NCBI RefSeq assembly: GCF_039889165.1
Contig: NZ_JAYMYY010000003.1
Coordinates: 429,252 to 493,251 of the forward strand
Length of the DNA stretch: 64,000 nt
Direction of reading: 5' to 3'
From: Pseudocitrobacter cyperus
GTDB lineage: Bacteria > Pseudomonadota > Gammaproteobacteria > Enterobacterales > Enterobacteriaceae
Below the pieces are notes generated by a model. The model was not told the DNA's origin. It saw nothing but the letters and a program-made list of their open reading frames with translations, and did not search any database. Shown in pieces: positions 8,086-15,763 of this stretch (within the stretch, counting starts at the first letter, position 1; each line of letters opens with the position of its first letter). Made by a program: the position numbers and the translations under genes.

Positions 8086-9150
8086 ATGTCACAGAACTGG
8101 ATGAGACATTTCGAGCTGCAGCTCGTGGACGAGAACGGGCAGGGTATTGAGCTCAGCGATTTTAAAGTGACCTTTACGATCGACTGGTTCAACATCAGCA
8201 GCGCGTCACGGGTGGGAACATTCAAAATCTACAACCTCTCGGCAGATACGGTGAACCGCATCACCGGGCAGGAGTTTTCGAAAGTGCGGCTGATTGCCGG
8301 TTACGATGGTATCGCACCGGAGGTATCGGCCAGCGACGTCGGGACCGTGCGGGAAGTCGACGCGGCGGACGTGGGCCAGAGTGACGGCCGCAACTACGGG
8401 CTTATTTTCAGCGGCGAAATTCGCTACTCGGTCACAGGAAAAGACAGCCCCATTGATTCCTTCGTCCTGATTCAGGCAGCCGATACGGATCTGGCTTTTG
8501 CCACCAGCATAACCTCGCAGACCCTCGCAGCCGGTTATACGGTCGCAGACGTTAACCGTGCGCTGATGAAAGACTTCGAGGCCAAAGGCGCGACCGAAGG
8601 TCTCACGCCTGAAATGCCTGCTACCGTCTTCCCCCGGGGCCGGGTGCTGTTCGGCATGACACGGCATCTTATGGATAACGTGGCCGGACAATGTGGCGCA
8701 ACATGGCAGTTCGTGGATGGTCAGCGCCAGATGGTGGCGAATAACGAATATGTTCACGACGCGATTGTGCTCAACAGTGCCACCGGGCTTATCGGTATGC
8801 CTCAGCAGACTATCGGCAACGGCGTAAACGTCCGCGCGCTGATTAACCCGAACATCCGGGTTAACGGGCTCATTCAGCTGGATCAGGCTTCGGTATTCCG
8901 CACCGCGCTGTCGAACAACGATATCGCGATGGCCGGCGGGCAGATCACCGACCAGAACACGGACGGAAATATCACGCTCAGCGGTACCACCGCGCAGCCT
9001 GCCAGCATCGCAACGGATGGCGTTTATATTGTGCGCGGGATTATGTACACTGGCGACACAAGGGGCCAGGCGTGGTACATGGATATGATGTGCGAAGCGC
9101 GTGGCGCGGCGGATCTTGTTTCCTCATCAGCGAGGGAAAGAGGGCTTTAA
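8086..9150 (+). CDS. Baseplate hub protein
   Basis: A 354-residue protein starting MSQNWMRHFELQLVDENGQGIELSDFKVTFTIDW. The N-terminal half, with the segment FKIYNLSADTVNRI followed by a long beta-rich barrel-like region (VRLIAGYDG..., IFSGEI), is characteristic of phage hub proteins related to Mu gp44/gpD. The hub sits at the tail axis and receives the puncturing spike. The stop overlaps by one base with the following small exported protein gene (TTTAATG), and that is where the phage structural order is interrupted by cargo. Confidence 0.7.
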   Translation: MSQNWMRHFELQLVDENGQGIELSDFKVTFTIDWFNISSASRVGTFKIYNLSADTVNRITGQEFSKVRLIAGYDGIAPEVSASDVGTVREVDAADVGQSDGRNYGLIFSGEIRYSVTGKDSPIDSFVLIQAADTDLAFATSITSQTLAAGYTVADVNRALMKDFEAKGATEGLTPEMPATVFPRGRVLFGMTRHLMDNVAGQCGATWQFVDGQRQMVANNEYVHDAIVLNSATGLIGMPQQTIGNGVNVRALINPNIRVNGLIQLDQASVFRTALSNNDIAMAGGQITDQNTDGNITLSGTTAQPASIATDGVYIVRGIMYTGDTRGQAWYMDMMCEARGAADLVSSSARERGL

Positions 9151-9482
9151 TGAAACGGTTCTGTTTGGCGTTAGTTATGATGGTTACTGCTCCGGCGATG
9201 GCTGCAATTCAGTGCGGCAACTACACGATGACCGGTGACGGAATGACTGTTATTAACGGTGAAACTGTCACATCACAGAAGATAAAATTTCTGGGAAAAG
9301 ATGGTGACTACTCAAACATGAAAATGGACATGGGCCTGATGCCTTCCCGTGATGGTAACAATTACGGCTTTGAGTTTGTGAAGCGTAACGGAAAAGCTTT
9401 CCTGAACGTCCAGCTGCTGCAGAACAGTATGGACGCGCCGAAAATCATCGGTTCTTTCCCGTGTAAAAAAGTCGCTGGGTGA
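9150..9482 (+). CDS. Small exported protein, phage cargo
   Basis: A 110-residue protein with a clear Sec signal peptide (MKRFCLALVMMVTAPAMA, cleavage predicted before AIQCGNY). The mature part is about 90 residues with two cysteines (one in IQCGNY, one in FPCKKV) that could form a disulfide in the periplasm. I chose the ATG at 9150, which overlaps the hub stop; the frame is open further upstream but only antiparallel to good hub coding sequence. I do not recognise the family. An exported protein in a late tail operon may act on the host envelope or in superinfection exclusion, but this is a guess. Confidence 0.65.
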   Translation: MKRFCLALVMMVTAPAMAAIQCGNYTMTGDGMTVINGETVTSQKIKFLGKDGDYSNMKMDMGLMPSRDGNNYGFEFVKRNGKAFLNVQLLQNSMDAPKIIGSFPCKKVAG

Positions 9483-9544
9483 AGAGAACCTGAACGCTGT
9501 CTCATCTGAAAAACAACAAAACGTGCTCTAAAAACTGTCGTTTT

Positions 9545-9572
9545 TTGAGGCTAGCGATTACACTGCTCTAAC
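9545..9572 (+). promoter_or_regulatory. Possible weak promoter for the TPR-like/HEPN gene pair
   Basis: TTGAGG (9545-9550) and TCTAAC (9567-9572) are separated by 16 bases, with four of six matches each to the sigma70 hexamers. They lie in the 149-base non-coding gap before the pair. This is weak evidence on its own. Confidence 0.3.
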
Positions 9573-9631
9573 TTTTTGATGGTGAATTGCCATCGATATG
9601 CACCCCCATAAAAGCCAGGAATAACTAAAAC

Positions 9632-10363
9632 ATGAGCTTAGCGCAGCCAAAATCAGGAGAACTGTTAGATCTTCTGACCCCTTCATTAACTAAGGGTGAA
9701 AATCTTCTGAGTGAATTTGAAGTACATCAAATCATTCGTGAAGCTAAGAAAATCCCGGAACGTTATCAGGGGCTATCGATTGAAGGCTTAGCTAAGCTTG
9801 TTCTTGGCGAAATCGAAGAGGGGTGCTCTCTCTGTGAGCAAGGGTTAAGACTCGCTCCTAACGATTCAGTTTCTTTCTGTAACTATACGATAGCGCTGCG
9901 AAACTTGGGTTTGCACGCTCGCCAGTACGCGATGATTCAGAATGCGGCCAACTCACTTAACCCAACGATACTGGCTGAAGTTGCTACAATTTCTGCATAC
10001 TGGGCTGATATCGATTTGCTTGAAAAGGTGATGCCGATGCTGACTGCTATGGAAGTGCCTCGCCCTGAAGACATGGCAAAGTGGTATGACACACTTGATT
10101 ACCTGCACACCCATCAGGAGCATGCTCAGGATCTTAAAAAAATTGGGCAGCTTATGCTGAACGTATCTGATAAGTATCGCGTTCGCCTGGCTGGTGCCCA
10201 TGCTTTTTATGTGATGTCTGAGCTTGATACATTGTTTGTTGAAGTCAAAACAGACGATCCAGCGCTCCTGTCGCAGATGAACAATGACCTTGCTGATGAG
10301 ATTATCATGGCTGGTCTTGCGGATTCTGAATGTGTCGGATGTTTTGAGGCGGGGGAACTTTAA
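9632..10363 (+). CDS. Helical-repeat (TPR-like) protein of unknown function
   Basis: A 243-residue, Leu/Ala-rich helical protein. Residues about 45-130 show helix-turn-helix repeats of TPR character (YQGLSIEGLAKLVLGEIEEGCSLCEQGLRLAPNDSVSFCNYTIALRNLG): the pattern of a repeat with LAPND at the turn is typical. It is less GC-rich than the surrounding tail genes. The ATG follows a modest ribosome site (CCAGGA further upstream). Its stop overlaps the start of the HEPN-like gene (TAATG), so the two form a coupled operon placed between the hub and spike genes. Unlike a tail component, nothing in it looks structural. Function unknown. Confidence 0.6.
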   Translation: MSLAQPKSGELLDLLTPSLTKGENLLSEFEVHQIIREAKKIPERYQGLSIEGLAKLVLGEIEEGCSLCEQGLRLAPNDSVSFCNYTIALRNLGLHARQYAMIQNAANSLNPTILAEVATISAYWADIDLLEKVMPMLTAMEVPRPEDMAKWYDTLDYLHTHQEHAQDLKKIGQLMLNVSDKYRVRLAGAHAFYVMSELDTLFVEVKTDDPALLSQMNNDLADEIIMAGLADSECVGCFEAGEL

Positions 10364-10791
10364 TGTCGGTTGAGCATACTTGTTTCCTTGAACTGGCGAA
10401 GCATTCCCTGACTCTAAACGGTGAGATGTGGACAAGAAACGCTATCAGCCGAGCATATTATGGCATGTACCATTCCGCCTTAAGGATCACCAATAATCTT
10501 GTACCGACTGCTACAGAAGATGGTGAAAAATTAAAAGGTGGAGTTCACATGCGAGTTTATACCGTTTTTTGTAGCGGTGAGGCAGCAGCACTGAACGATG
10601 TTGATGTTAACGCAGTAAAAAAAATCGGCGTTAAACTGAAAATGACGCATGCCCAACGTGTTAATTCTGATTACAAGCTTGAACGGAAAATCAACCGGAT
10701 TACCGCGATAAGTGCAATTCAGGACGCGGAAGAGGTCGATGCGATCGTTAACAAACTGCTGAAGGTTGGCGATGATTCGTTAACTGCATAA
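10363..10791 (+). CDS. HEPN-like domain protein
   Basis: A 142-residue helical protein. Residues 27-40 read AISRAYYGMYHSAL, which matches the first conserved helix of HEPN-domain proteins (SRAYYAxFHAA type) with an R30-x6-H37 spacing compatible with the HEPN RNase motif. HEPN proteins often serve as toxins or RNases in toxin-antitoxin and anti-phage systems, frequently with a partner gene next to them. Here the partner is the TPR-like protein with which it overlaps by one base. A strong terminator follows at 10812. Whether it has nuclease activity cannot be told from sequence. Confidence 0.6.
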   Translation: MSVEHTCFLELAKHSLTLNGEMWTRNAISRAYYGMYHSALRITNNLVPTATEDGEKLKGGVHMRVYTVFCSGEAAALNDVDVNAVKKIGVKLKMTHAQRVNSDYKLERKINRITAISAIQDAEEVDAIVNKLLKVGDDSLTA

Positions 10792-10811
10792 GCTGAAATT
10801 TCTCAAAATAC

Positions 10812-10837
10812 AAACCCGCCATCCGGCGGGTTTTTTG
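10812..10837 (+). terminator. Rho-independent terminator after the HEPN-like gene
   Basis: A perfect 8-bp GC-rich stem (AACCCGCC / GGCGGGTT) with a four-base loop is followed by a run of six T. It lies inside the phage late operon, between cargo and spike gene. Confidence 0.85.
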
Positions 10838-10854
10838 CTTTCTGGAGCCTACCA

Positions 10855-11508
10855 ATGGCAGTAACTGACCAGACCCGCAGCGGCGACCTTGCCGAAACAT
10901 TTAAATCTGAGCGGGAGACAACAAAGAACCAAATCCGCGTCGCTTTGCCTGGCATCGTTCAGTCATTCGATCCTGGCGCGGTGACGGCGGTTGTGCAGCC
11001 TGCGATCCGTTCGGTTGAAACTGACAACGACGGCAACCGCGTTACCAAAAATTACCCGCTGCTGGTGGATGTACCGGTGATATTTCCGCGCGGCGGCGGC
11101 TGCACGTTAACTTTCCCGGTGAAAGCCGGCGATGAATGCCTGGTGATTTTTGCCGATCGCTGCATCGATTTCTGGTGGCAGAACGGCGGGGTACAGGAGC
11201 CTGTCGACGACCGGGTGCATGATTTATCGGATGCGTTCTGTATCGTCGGGCCGCAGTCGCAGGCGCAGAAAATCAGCGGTATCAGCACCAGCGCGGTTGA
11301 GTTGCGTAGCGACGATGGCGGAACCAAACTGAGCCTTAATCCTTCAAGTGGAGCGATAGCCGGTACCGCGCCGGGAGGTTTCAACCTCAATGGCCTGAAA
11401 ATTCTGCCTGACGGCCGCCTGCAGTTGGTGGATGGATCAATCGTTGATAAGCATACGCATGGCGGCGTTGAAAGCGGCGGCAGCAATACAAAACCTCTGG
11501 GAGGGTAA
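10855..11508 (+). CDS. Membrane-puncturing spike protein, Gp138-like
   Basis: A 217-residue protein with an N-terminal OB-fold-like region (IRVALPGIVQSFDPGAVTAVVQPAI, then PLLVDVPVIFPRGGGCTLTFPVKAGDECLVIF) typical of the Gp138 spike family. The C-terminal part is a repetitive beta stretch ending in VDKHTHGGVESGG. The HTH histidines are the usual metal-binding tip motif of spike proteins. It forms the trimeric needle under the hub that breaches the outer membrane. It starts 18 bases after the terminator T-tract and precedes the gp25-like gene by 3 bases. Confidence 0.8.
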   Translation: MAVTDQTRSGDLAETFKSERETTKNQIRVALPGIVQSFDPGAVTAVVQPAIRSVETDNDGNRVTKNYPLLVDVPVIFPRGGGCTLTFPVKAGDECLVIFADRCIDFWWQNGGVQEPVDDRVHDLSDAFCIVGPQSQAQKISGISTSAVELRSDDGGTKLSLNPSSGAIAGTAPGGFNLNGLKILPDGRLQLVDGSIVDKHTHGGVESGGSNTKPLGG

Positions 11509-11510
11509 TT

Positions 11511-11864
11511 ATGCGATACCGACGTGAGGACGACGACGGCGATTACACTTTTGGCAGCGGCGATGATACCTGGCTGATTAACTCACCGGAGGCCGTCGCG
11601 CAGGCTGTGAAAACGCGATTCGAATTGTGGTATGGGCAGTGGTTTCTCGACACCACAGAGGGGACACCGTGGATTCAGTCCGTACTCGGTAAGCAGAAGC
11701 CGGAAACCTACAACCTGGCGATCCGTAAGCGCATTCTCGAAACGCGGGGCGTTAAATCCATTCTCTCTTTCAATACGACAGTGAACACGACGACGCGCCG
11801 CGTCCAGTTCTTCGCTGAGATCGACACTATCTACGGAACAACGACAGTAACCAGCGAGGCATAA
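11511..11864 (+). CDS. Baseplate wedge protein, gp25/GpW-like
   Basis: A 117-residue protein with the segment VAQAVKTRFELWYGQWFLDTTEGTPWIQSVLGK. This is typical of the small lysozyme-like but inactive wedge proteins (T4 gp25, P2 gpW type) of contractile baseplates. It is directly followed, one base after its stop, by the baseplate J gene, the universal order for these two wedge components. Confidence 0.75.
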   Translation: MRYRREDDDGDYTFGSGDDTWLINSPEAVAQAVKTRFELWYGQWFLDTTEGTPWIQSVLGKQKPETYNLAIRKRILETRGVKSILSFNTTVNTTTRRVQFFAEIDTIYGTTTVTSEA

Positions 11865-13064
11865 ATGGCCCTCAATTTGGACACACTCGGCTTATCGGCA
11901 ACGGTAACCGCTGAGGGGATCAGCGCGCCTGATTACCAGACGATACTCGATACCCTGACAAGCTATTTCCAGCAGATTTACGGCAGTGACGCTTATCTGG
12001 AGCCGGACAGCAAAGACGGCCAGATGGTGGCGCTGGTGGCGCTGGCTATTCACGATGCCAATAACACGGCCATTACTGTTTACAACTGCTTCTCACCTGC
12101 TACGGGTTACGGCGCAGCGCTGACCAGTAACGTGAAAATTAACGGTATCGCGCGCAAAGGGGCGACGAACTCCACCGTGGATCTGCTGCTCACCGGCACC
12201 GCAGGGACAACCATCACGAACGGTACCGTGAAAGACACTAATAACGTGATCTGGCGTCTTCCTGCCTCGGTAGTGATTGGCGTTGACGGTACGGTGACGG
12301 CCACTGCCACCTGCTCAAACAGCGGCGCGGTCGCAGCGCTGGCGGGGACAATTACTACCATCAACACGCCGACCCGAGGCTGGACATCGGTAACTAACCC
12401 GGCGGCGGCCACCGTAGGCGCGCCAGCAGAAACCGACGCAGAGCTGCGCATCAGGCAGGGGCAGAGCGTCGCGCTACCCTCTATCACGCCGTTTGAGGGC
12501 GTTGACGGTGCGATTGCTAACGTTGCTGGCGTGACACGTCACAAGCTCTACGAGAATGATACTGGCGCGACCGATAGTAACGGGCTGCCGCCACACTCTA
12601 TCTCAGCCATCGTGGACGGCGGGGACGTGACCGACATTGCCCAGACTATCCGGGGTAATAAAGGGCAGGGAACGGCGACCTACGGGACGACCTCTGTCAC
12701 GGTACCGGACACTTACGGCAATCCACACGTGATCAGTTTTTCGCGTTCGACTGATGTTTCGATTTACGGGCATATCACACTGAAAGCCTTTACGGGCTAC
12801 ACGTCGCAAATTGGCGTACAGATTCAGCAGGCCGTCGCGGATTACATCAACGGGCTGACGATCGGTGATTCTGTTCTGCTGAGCCGCATTTACTCCCCTG
12901 CGAACCTCGGCGTGGTGAGTGGGGGCAGTGCACGCTATTACGACATTCAGGAGCTACTGATTGGCAAATCTGCCGGAACGGTAGCGGCGGCGAATATCAA
13001 TATTTCCTACAACGAATCAGCGTCCTGTAAGCCTGAAAATATTGTCTTAACGGTGACGTCATGA
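11865..13064 (+). CDS. Baseplate assembly protein J (gp47-like)
   Basis: A 399-residue protein. Its opening (GLSATVTAEGISAPDYQTILDTLTSYFQQIYGSDAYLEPDSKDGQMVALVALAIHDANN) and the central segments GRGWTS-like and ETDAELRIRQ (residues about 180-205) are hallmarks of the Baseplate_J/gp47 family. It forms the outer wedge arms that respond to receptor binding and trigger sheath contraction. It overlaps the next gene by four bases (ATGA). Confidence 0.85.
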   Translation: MALNLDTLGLSATVTAEGISAPDYQTILDTLTSYFQQIYGSDAYLEPDSKDGQMVALVALAIHDANNTAITVYNCFSPATGYGAALTSNVKINGIARKGATNSTVDLLLTGTAGTTITNGTVKDTNNVIWRLPASVVIGVDGTVTATATCSNSGAVAALAGTITTINTPTRGWTSVTNPAAATVGAPAETDAELRIRQGQSVALPSITPFEGVDGAIANVAGVTRHKLYENDTGATDSNGLPPHSISAIVDGGDVTDIAQTIRGNKGQGTATYGTTSVTVPDTYGNPHVISFSRSTDVSIYGHITLKAFTGYTSQIGVQIQQAVADYINGLTIGDSVLLSRIYSPANLGVVSGGSARYYDIQELLIGKSAGTVAAANINISYNESASCKPENIVLTVTS

Positions 13065-13741
13065 GTAAGTACACAGACTTAATCACCAACTACCACGCCA
13101 CCAGGCCGAAATACTTTGATCACATCGACCTGAGCACCCGGCCGCTTATTGACATCACATCAGCCACCCGGGGGCTTGTTAGCGCGTTTGACATTGATAC
13201 GGCGGTAGGCATCCAGCTTGATACCCTCGGGCTCTGGATCGGACGTAGCCGTATAGTCAGCCAGCCGATTACGGGTGTTTATTTCAGCTGGGATACCGAC
13301 GGGCTCGGATATGACCAGGGCGTCTGGCAAGGGCCGTATGATCCGGATTCAGGCTATACGTCGCTGAGCGATGACACCTACCGCATCATTCTGAAAGCAA
13401 AAATCGCTATCAACAACTGGGACGGCCGCAACGACTCTCTGCCGCCCATCCTTGACGCTGCGACTGCAGGCTCTGGCCTGAAGATGCAGATCGTCGACAA
13501 CCAGGACATGACGATTTCGGTCTGGGTTTTCCCCGAGACTGATATTTCTGATGTGTCTCTCGAACTGATCGCCGCTATCAAACAGGGCTATCTCACCGTA
13601 AAAGCAGCTGGCGTATGGGCCGGTGATGTTGAAACACCCTCGGTAGAAACACCGTCCGAGGGGACTAAATTCTTTGGTTTTGATATGGATAACGAATACA
13701 TCGCCGGGTTCGATGTAGGAGCATGGGGGACTTTACTCTAA
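13061..13741 (+). CDS. Baseplate/tail protein, DUF2612 family
   Basis: A 226-residue protein with the DUF2612 pattern: an N-terminal segment ending in GIQLDTLGLWIGRSR, then GVYFSWDTDGLGYDQGVWQGPYDP and DDTYRIILKAKIAINNWDGRND. These proteins occupy the place of P2 gpI, between J and the tail fibre, and link the wedge to the fibres. The acidic C-terminus ends FGFDMDNEYIAGFDVGAWGTLL. The start overlaps the J gene stop and the stop overlaps the fibre start, so translation is coupled. Confidence 0.8.
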   Translation: MSKYTDLITNYHATRPKYFDHIDLSTRPLIDITSATRGLVSAFDIDTAVGIQLDTLGLWIGRSRIVSQPITGVYFSWDTDGLGYDQGVWQGPYDPDSGYTSLSDDTYRIILKAKIAINNWDGRNDSLPPILDAATAGSGLKMQIVDNQDMTISVWVFPETDISDVSLELIAAIKQGYLTVKAAGVWAGDVETPSVETPSEGTKFFGFDMDNEYIAGFDVGAWGTLL

Positions 13742-14481
13742 TGGCAACAAATAACTTTAAAGCGTTTGCGCTTGATCCTAACGCTAACGTCATGTCACAG
13801 GCTGACTGGGAGGCACTTCCGGCTTTGCTGTCCGGGTTTACCGCAGGTAAAGCATCTAGTGCACAGGTTAACAAAGCGATTCGTCAGGCAACATTTATCG
13901 CTTCTGCGGTCGCACAATTTGTTTCAGATGCTTTGACGCAGGATGTGCTTGATGATGGCAATAGTGCTGCGTTTATTACAAAGCTGAAACAGGCGATAGT
14001 TAATGGTTCAGTTCCTGCGGGTATACCGATGCCTTGGCCTACCGCAACCCCACCAACTGGCTGGTTAAAATGTAATGGTGCTAATTTCAATACAAGCACC
14101 TACCCATTACTGGCAAAAGCATATCCATCGGGAAAACTTCCAGACTTGCGGGGGGAATTTTTACGAGGCTGGGATGATGGACGTGGAGTTGATTCCGGGC
14201 GTTCATTATTATCATCGCAGAATGGGCTTTCGTACGATCACCGACATTATATCCCTACTACCGCGGGGTCTGGAGGCGATGGATTAATGACATCGGTATT
14301 CACTGATAATACTACAGCAATAACTTATTACCCTTCAGGAACAAATGAATACAACCCCAACCCCTCAACAGGTACAACCTTAAATACATATTCTGCTAAA
14401 ACAACTGCGGGTTCGGATAAGTTTGGTGATGAAACGCGCCCGCGCAACGTCGCATTTAACTATATTGTGAGGGCTGCATGA
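13741..14481 (+). CDS. Tail fibre protein with collar domain
   Basis: A 246-residue fibre. I start it at the ATG at 13741 that overlaps the upstream stop (TAATG). Residues about 95-150 contain the phage tail collar motif PAGIPMPWPTATPPTGWLKCNGANFNTSTYPLLAKAY and LPDLRGEFLRGWDDGRGVDSGR. The C-terminal ending DETRPRNVAFNYIVRAA is also typical. It is short compared with most fibres, so host recognition probably rests in the last about 90 residues, which are Thr/Ser/Asn-rich and diverge in composition (lower GC), as expected for exchangeable tips. Confidence 0.8.
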   Translation: MATNNFKAFALDPNANVMSQADWEALPALLSGFTAGKASSAQVNKAIRQATFIASAVAQFVSDALTQDVLDDGNSAAFITKLKQAIVNGSVPAGIPMPWPTATPPTGWLKCNGANFNTSTYPLLAKAYPSGKLPDLRGEFLRGWDDGRGVDSGRSLLSSQNGLSYDHRHYIPTTAGSGGDGLMTSVFTDNTTAITYYPSGTNEYNPNPSTGTTLNTYSAKTTAGSDKFGDETRPRNVAFNYIVRAA

Positions 14482-15086
14482 TGGCAGAGGCTATTCTGGA
14501 CGAAAACATGATTGCAACATCAGCAGGCGATATTACTGTTTTTAACTATGATGGTGATACACGCGAATTTCTTTCTTCATCAGTTGAGTATCTGGCTATT
14601 GGCGTTGGACTTCCTGCTAACTCATGCATCGACGCCCCCGGCGAGAGCAAAGGGGGCTTTGCTATTTGCCGGGCAGCTGATTTCACCGCCTGGGAATACG
14701 TCGCCGACCGCCGTGGTGAAACGGTATACGATACTGAAACAGGCGAATCGGAAATTGTTTCTTTGCCCGGAGATTACCCGGAAGGCACCACCACACTGAA
14801 ACCTGCTACGCCTTACGATACGTGGAACGGTAGCGAGTGGGTGACAGATACGGAAGCGCAGCACGCGGTGGAGGTGGAAGCGGCGGAGCAACAGAAAGCG
14901 GCGCTACTGCTTGAGGCTCAGGCAACGATTAGTCTGTGGCAGACTGAATTACAGTTGGGCATTATCAGCGATGAGGATAAAGCCAGCCTGATAGCCTGGA
15001 TGAACTACATCAAAGCAGTGCAGGCAGTGGACTCGTCGAAAGCGCCGGATAACACCTGGCCGACACCCCCTGAAGGTGACGCATAA
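14478..15086 (+). CDS. Tail fibre assembly chaperone
   Basis: A 202-residue protein that follows the fibre gene with an ATGA overlap. The C-terminal half (TETGESEIVSLPGDYPEGTTTLKPATPYDTWNGSEWVTDTEAQHAVEVEAAEQQKAALL...) is the conserved Tfa/Caudo_TAP region that assists fibre trimerisation. The final segment ISDEDKASLIAWMNYIKAVQAVD is also standard. Some relatives remain attached to the fibre tip. A second ATG three bases in is equally possible as start. Confidence 0.85.
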   Translation: MMAEAILDENMIATSAGDITVFNYDGDTREFLSSSVEYLAIGVGLPANSCIDAPGESKGGFAICRAADFTAWEYVADRRGETVYDTETGESEIVSLPGDYPEGTTTLKPATPYDTWNGSEWVTDTEAQHAVEVEAAEQQKAALLLEAQATISLWQTELQLGIISDEDKASLIAWMNYIKAVQAVDSSKAPDNTWPTPPEGDA

Positions 15087-15097
15087 TTACAAATCCA

Positions 15098-15132
15098 AAA
15101 AAGGCTGTCGGGGATATTACGGCAGCCTTTAT
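15098..15132 (+). terminator. Terminator of the tail operon
   Basis: An AAGGCTG ... CAGCCTT hairpin (stem 7 bp, loop about 15 bases), flanked by A and T rich bases, lies just after the fibre assembly gene. It is a plausible, not strong, terminator. Confidence 0.5.
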
Positions 15133-15203
15133 CGTATCACAGCCCAACCCGGCGATTTGTCGGGGACTCAGACACTAACCACGTTTGGCTCTTTGGAAAA
15201 TCG

Positions 15204-15395
15204 CTATTTTCCCTGTCTCGCAGCACTAATCTTTCCGGCTATCCATTCTTCCACTTCTGTTGATAACCACCTTACGGATCTACCTATCTTAATGGATTTT
15301 GGGAATTCACCCGCGTTCATCCAACTGTAAATGGATGCCTTTTTGAATCCTACAGCTTTACAAACTTCTTTCAGATCCATCAAATATATGTTCAA
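15204..15395 (-). CDS. AlpA-family regulator
   Basis: A 63-residue protein with the AlpA helix-turn-helix: EVCKAVGFKKASIYSWMNAGEFPKSIKIGRSVRWLSTEVEEWI. AlpA proteins of P4-like elements activate excision genes or act as small DNA-binding regulators. The start is a TTG at 15395, supported by GAGGAG on the minus strand about eight bases upstream; the first in-frame ATG (15380) has no such site. It is divergent from the HTH gene starting 27 bases away, so both promoters must overlap. It lies at the end of the prophage, far from where the integrase would be. Confidence 0.75.
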   Translation of the reverse strand: MNIYLMDLKEVCKAVGFKKASIYSWMNAGEFPKSIKIGRSVRWLSTEVEEWIAGKISAARQGK

Positions 15396-15421
15396 GTTAT
15401 GCTCTCCTCATTGAATGTTAA

Positions 15422-15733
15422 ATGGACGTCTTTTTGGAAAAGCTGACATTGACACGAAAGGAAGCCGCTGAGCTACTTGGTATTTCTACGGCTACCGTAA
15501 CCCAGTGGGTTCTTGATGGTAGGCTCAAAGCCTACCGAGTTAGCGACAGGCCCAAGTCACCGTACTTGTTTACGAAAGAAGATTGCCTGGCCGCTTTGCT
15601 CGCTGTGGAAGTCGAGCCAACCAAGTTAAGGGGCAAAGAGGAAAAGGCTGAAGCTGAGGTGGAGTTTACGAGGCGACAGAAAGAAGTGAATAAAAAATTG
15701 CGTCAAATGCTTAATATGCCTGAAAAAGAATAA
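15422..15733 (+). CDS. Helix-turn-helix DNA-binding protein
   Basis: A 103-residue protein. Residues about 8-55 form a MerR/excisionase-type HTH (LTRKEAAELLGISTATVTQWVLDGRLKAYRVSDRPKSPYLFTKEDCLAAL). The last 40 residues are Glu/Lys-rich (KLRGKEEKAEAEVEFTRRQKEVNKKL) and predict a charged helix. It could control its own expression together with the divergent AlpA-like gene. There is no sequence evidence that it is an excisionase. The 3' end faces the minus-strand gene at 15764 across a hairpin. Confidence 0.65.
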   Translation: MDVFLEKLTLTRKEAAELLGISTATVTQWVLDGRLKAYRVSDRPKSPYLFTKEDCLAALLAVEVEPTKLRGKEEKAEAEVEFTRRQKEVNKKLRQMLNMPEKE

Positions 15734-15737
15734 AGAA

Positions 15738-15759
15738 AACCCGGCTCGATGGCCGGGTC
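15738..15759. terminator. Convergent-gene hairpin
   Basis: ACCCGGC / GCCGGGT forms a 7-bp stem with a small loop between the converging HTH and 310-residue protein genes. It has no clear T-tract on either side, so it may be a weak bidirectional terminator. Confidence 0.4.
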
Positions 15760-15763
15760 TAGG

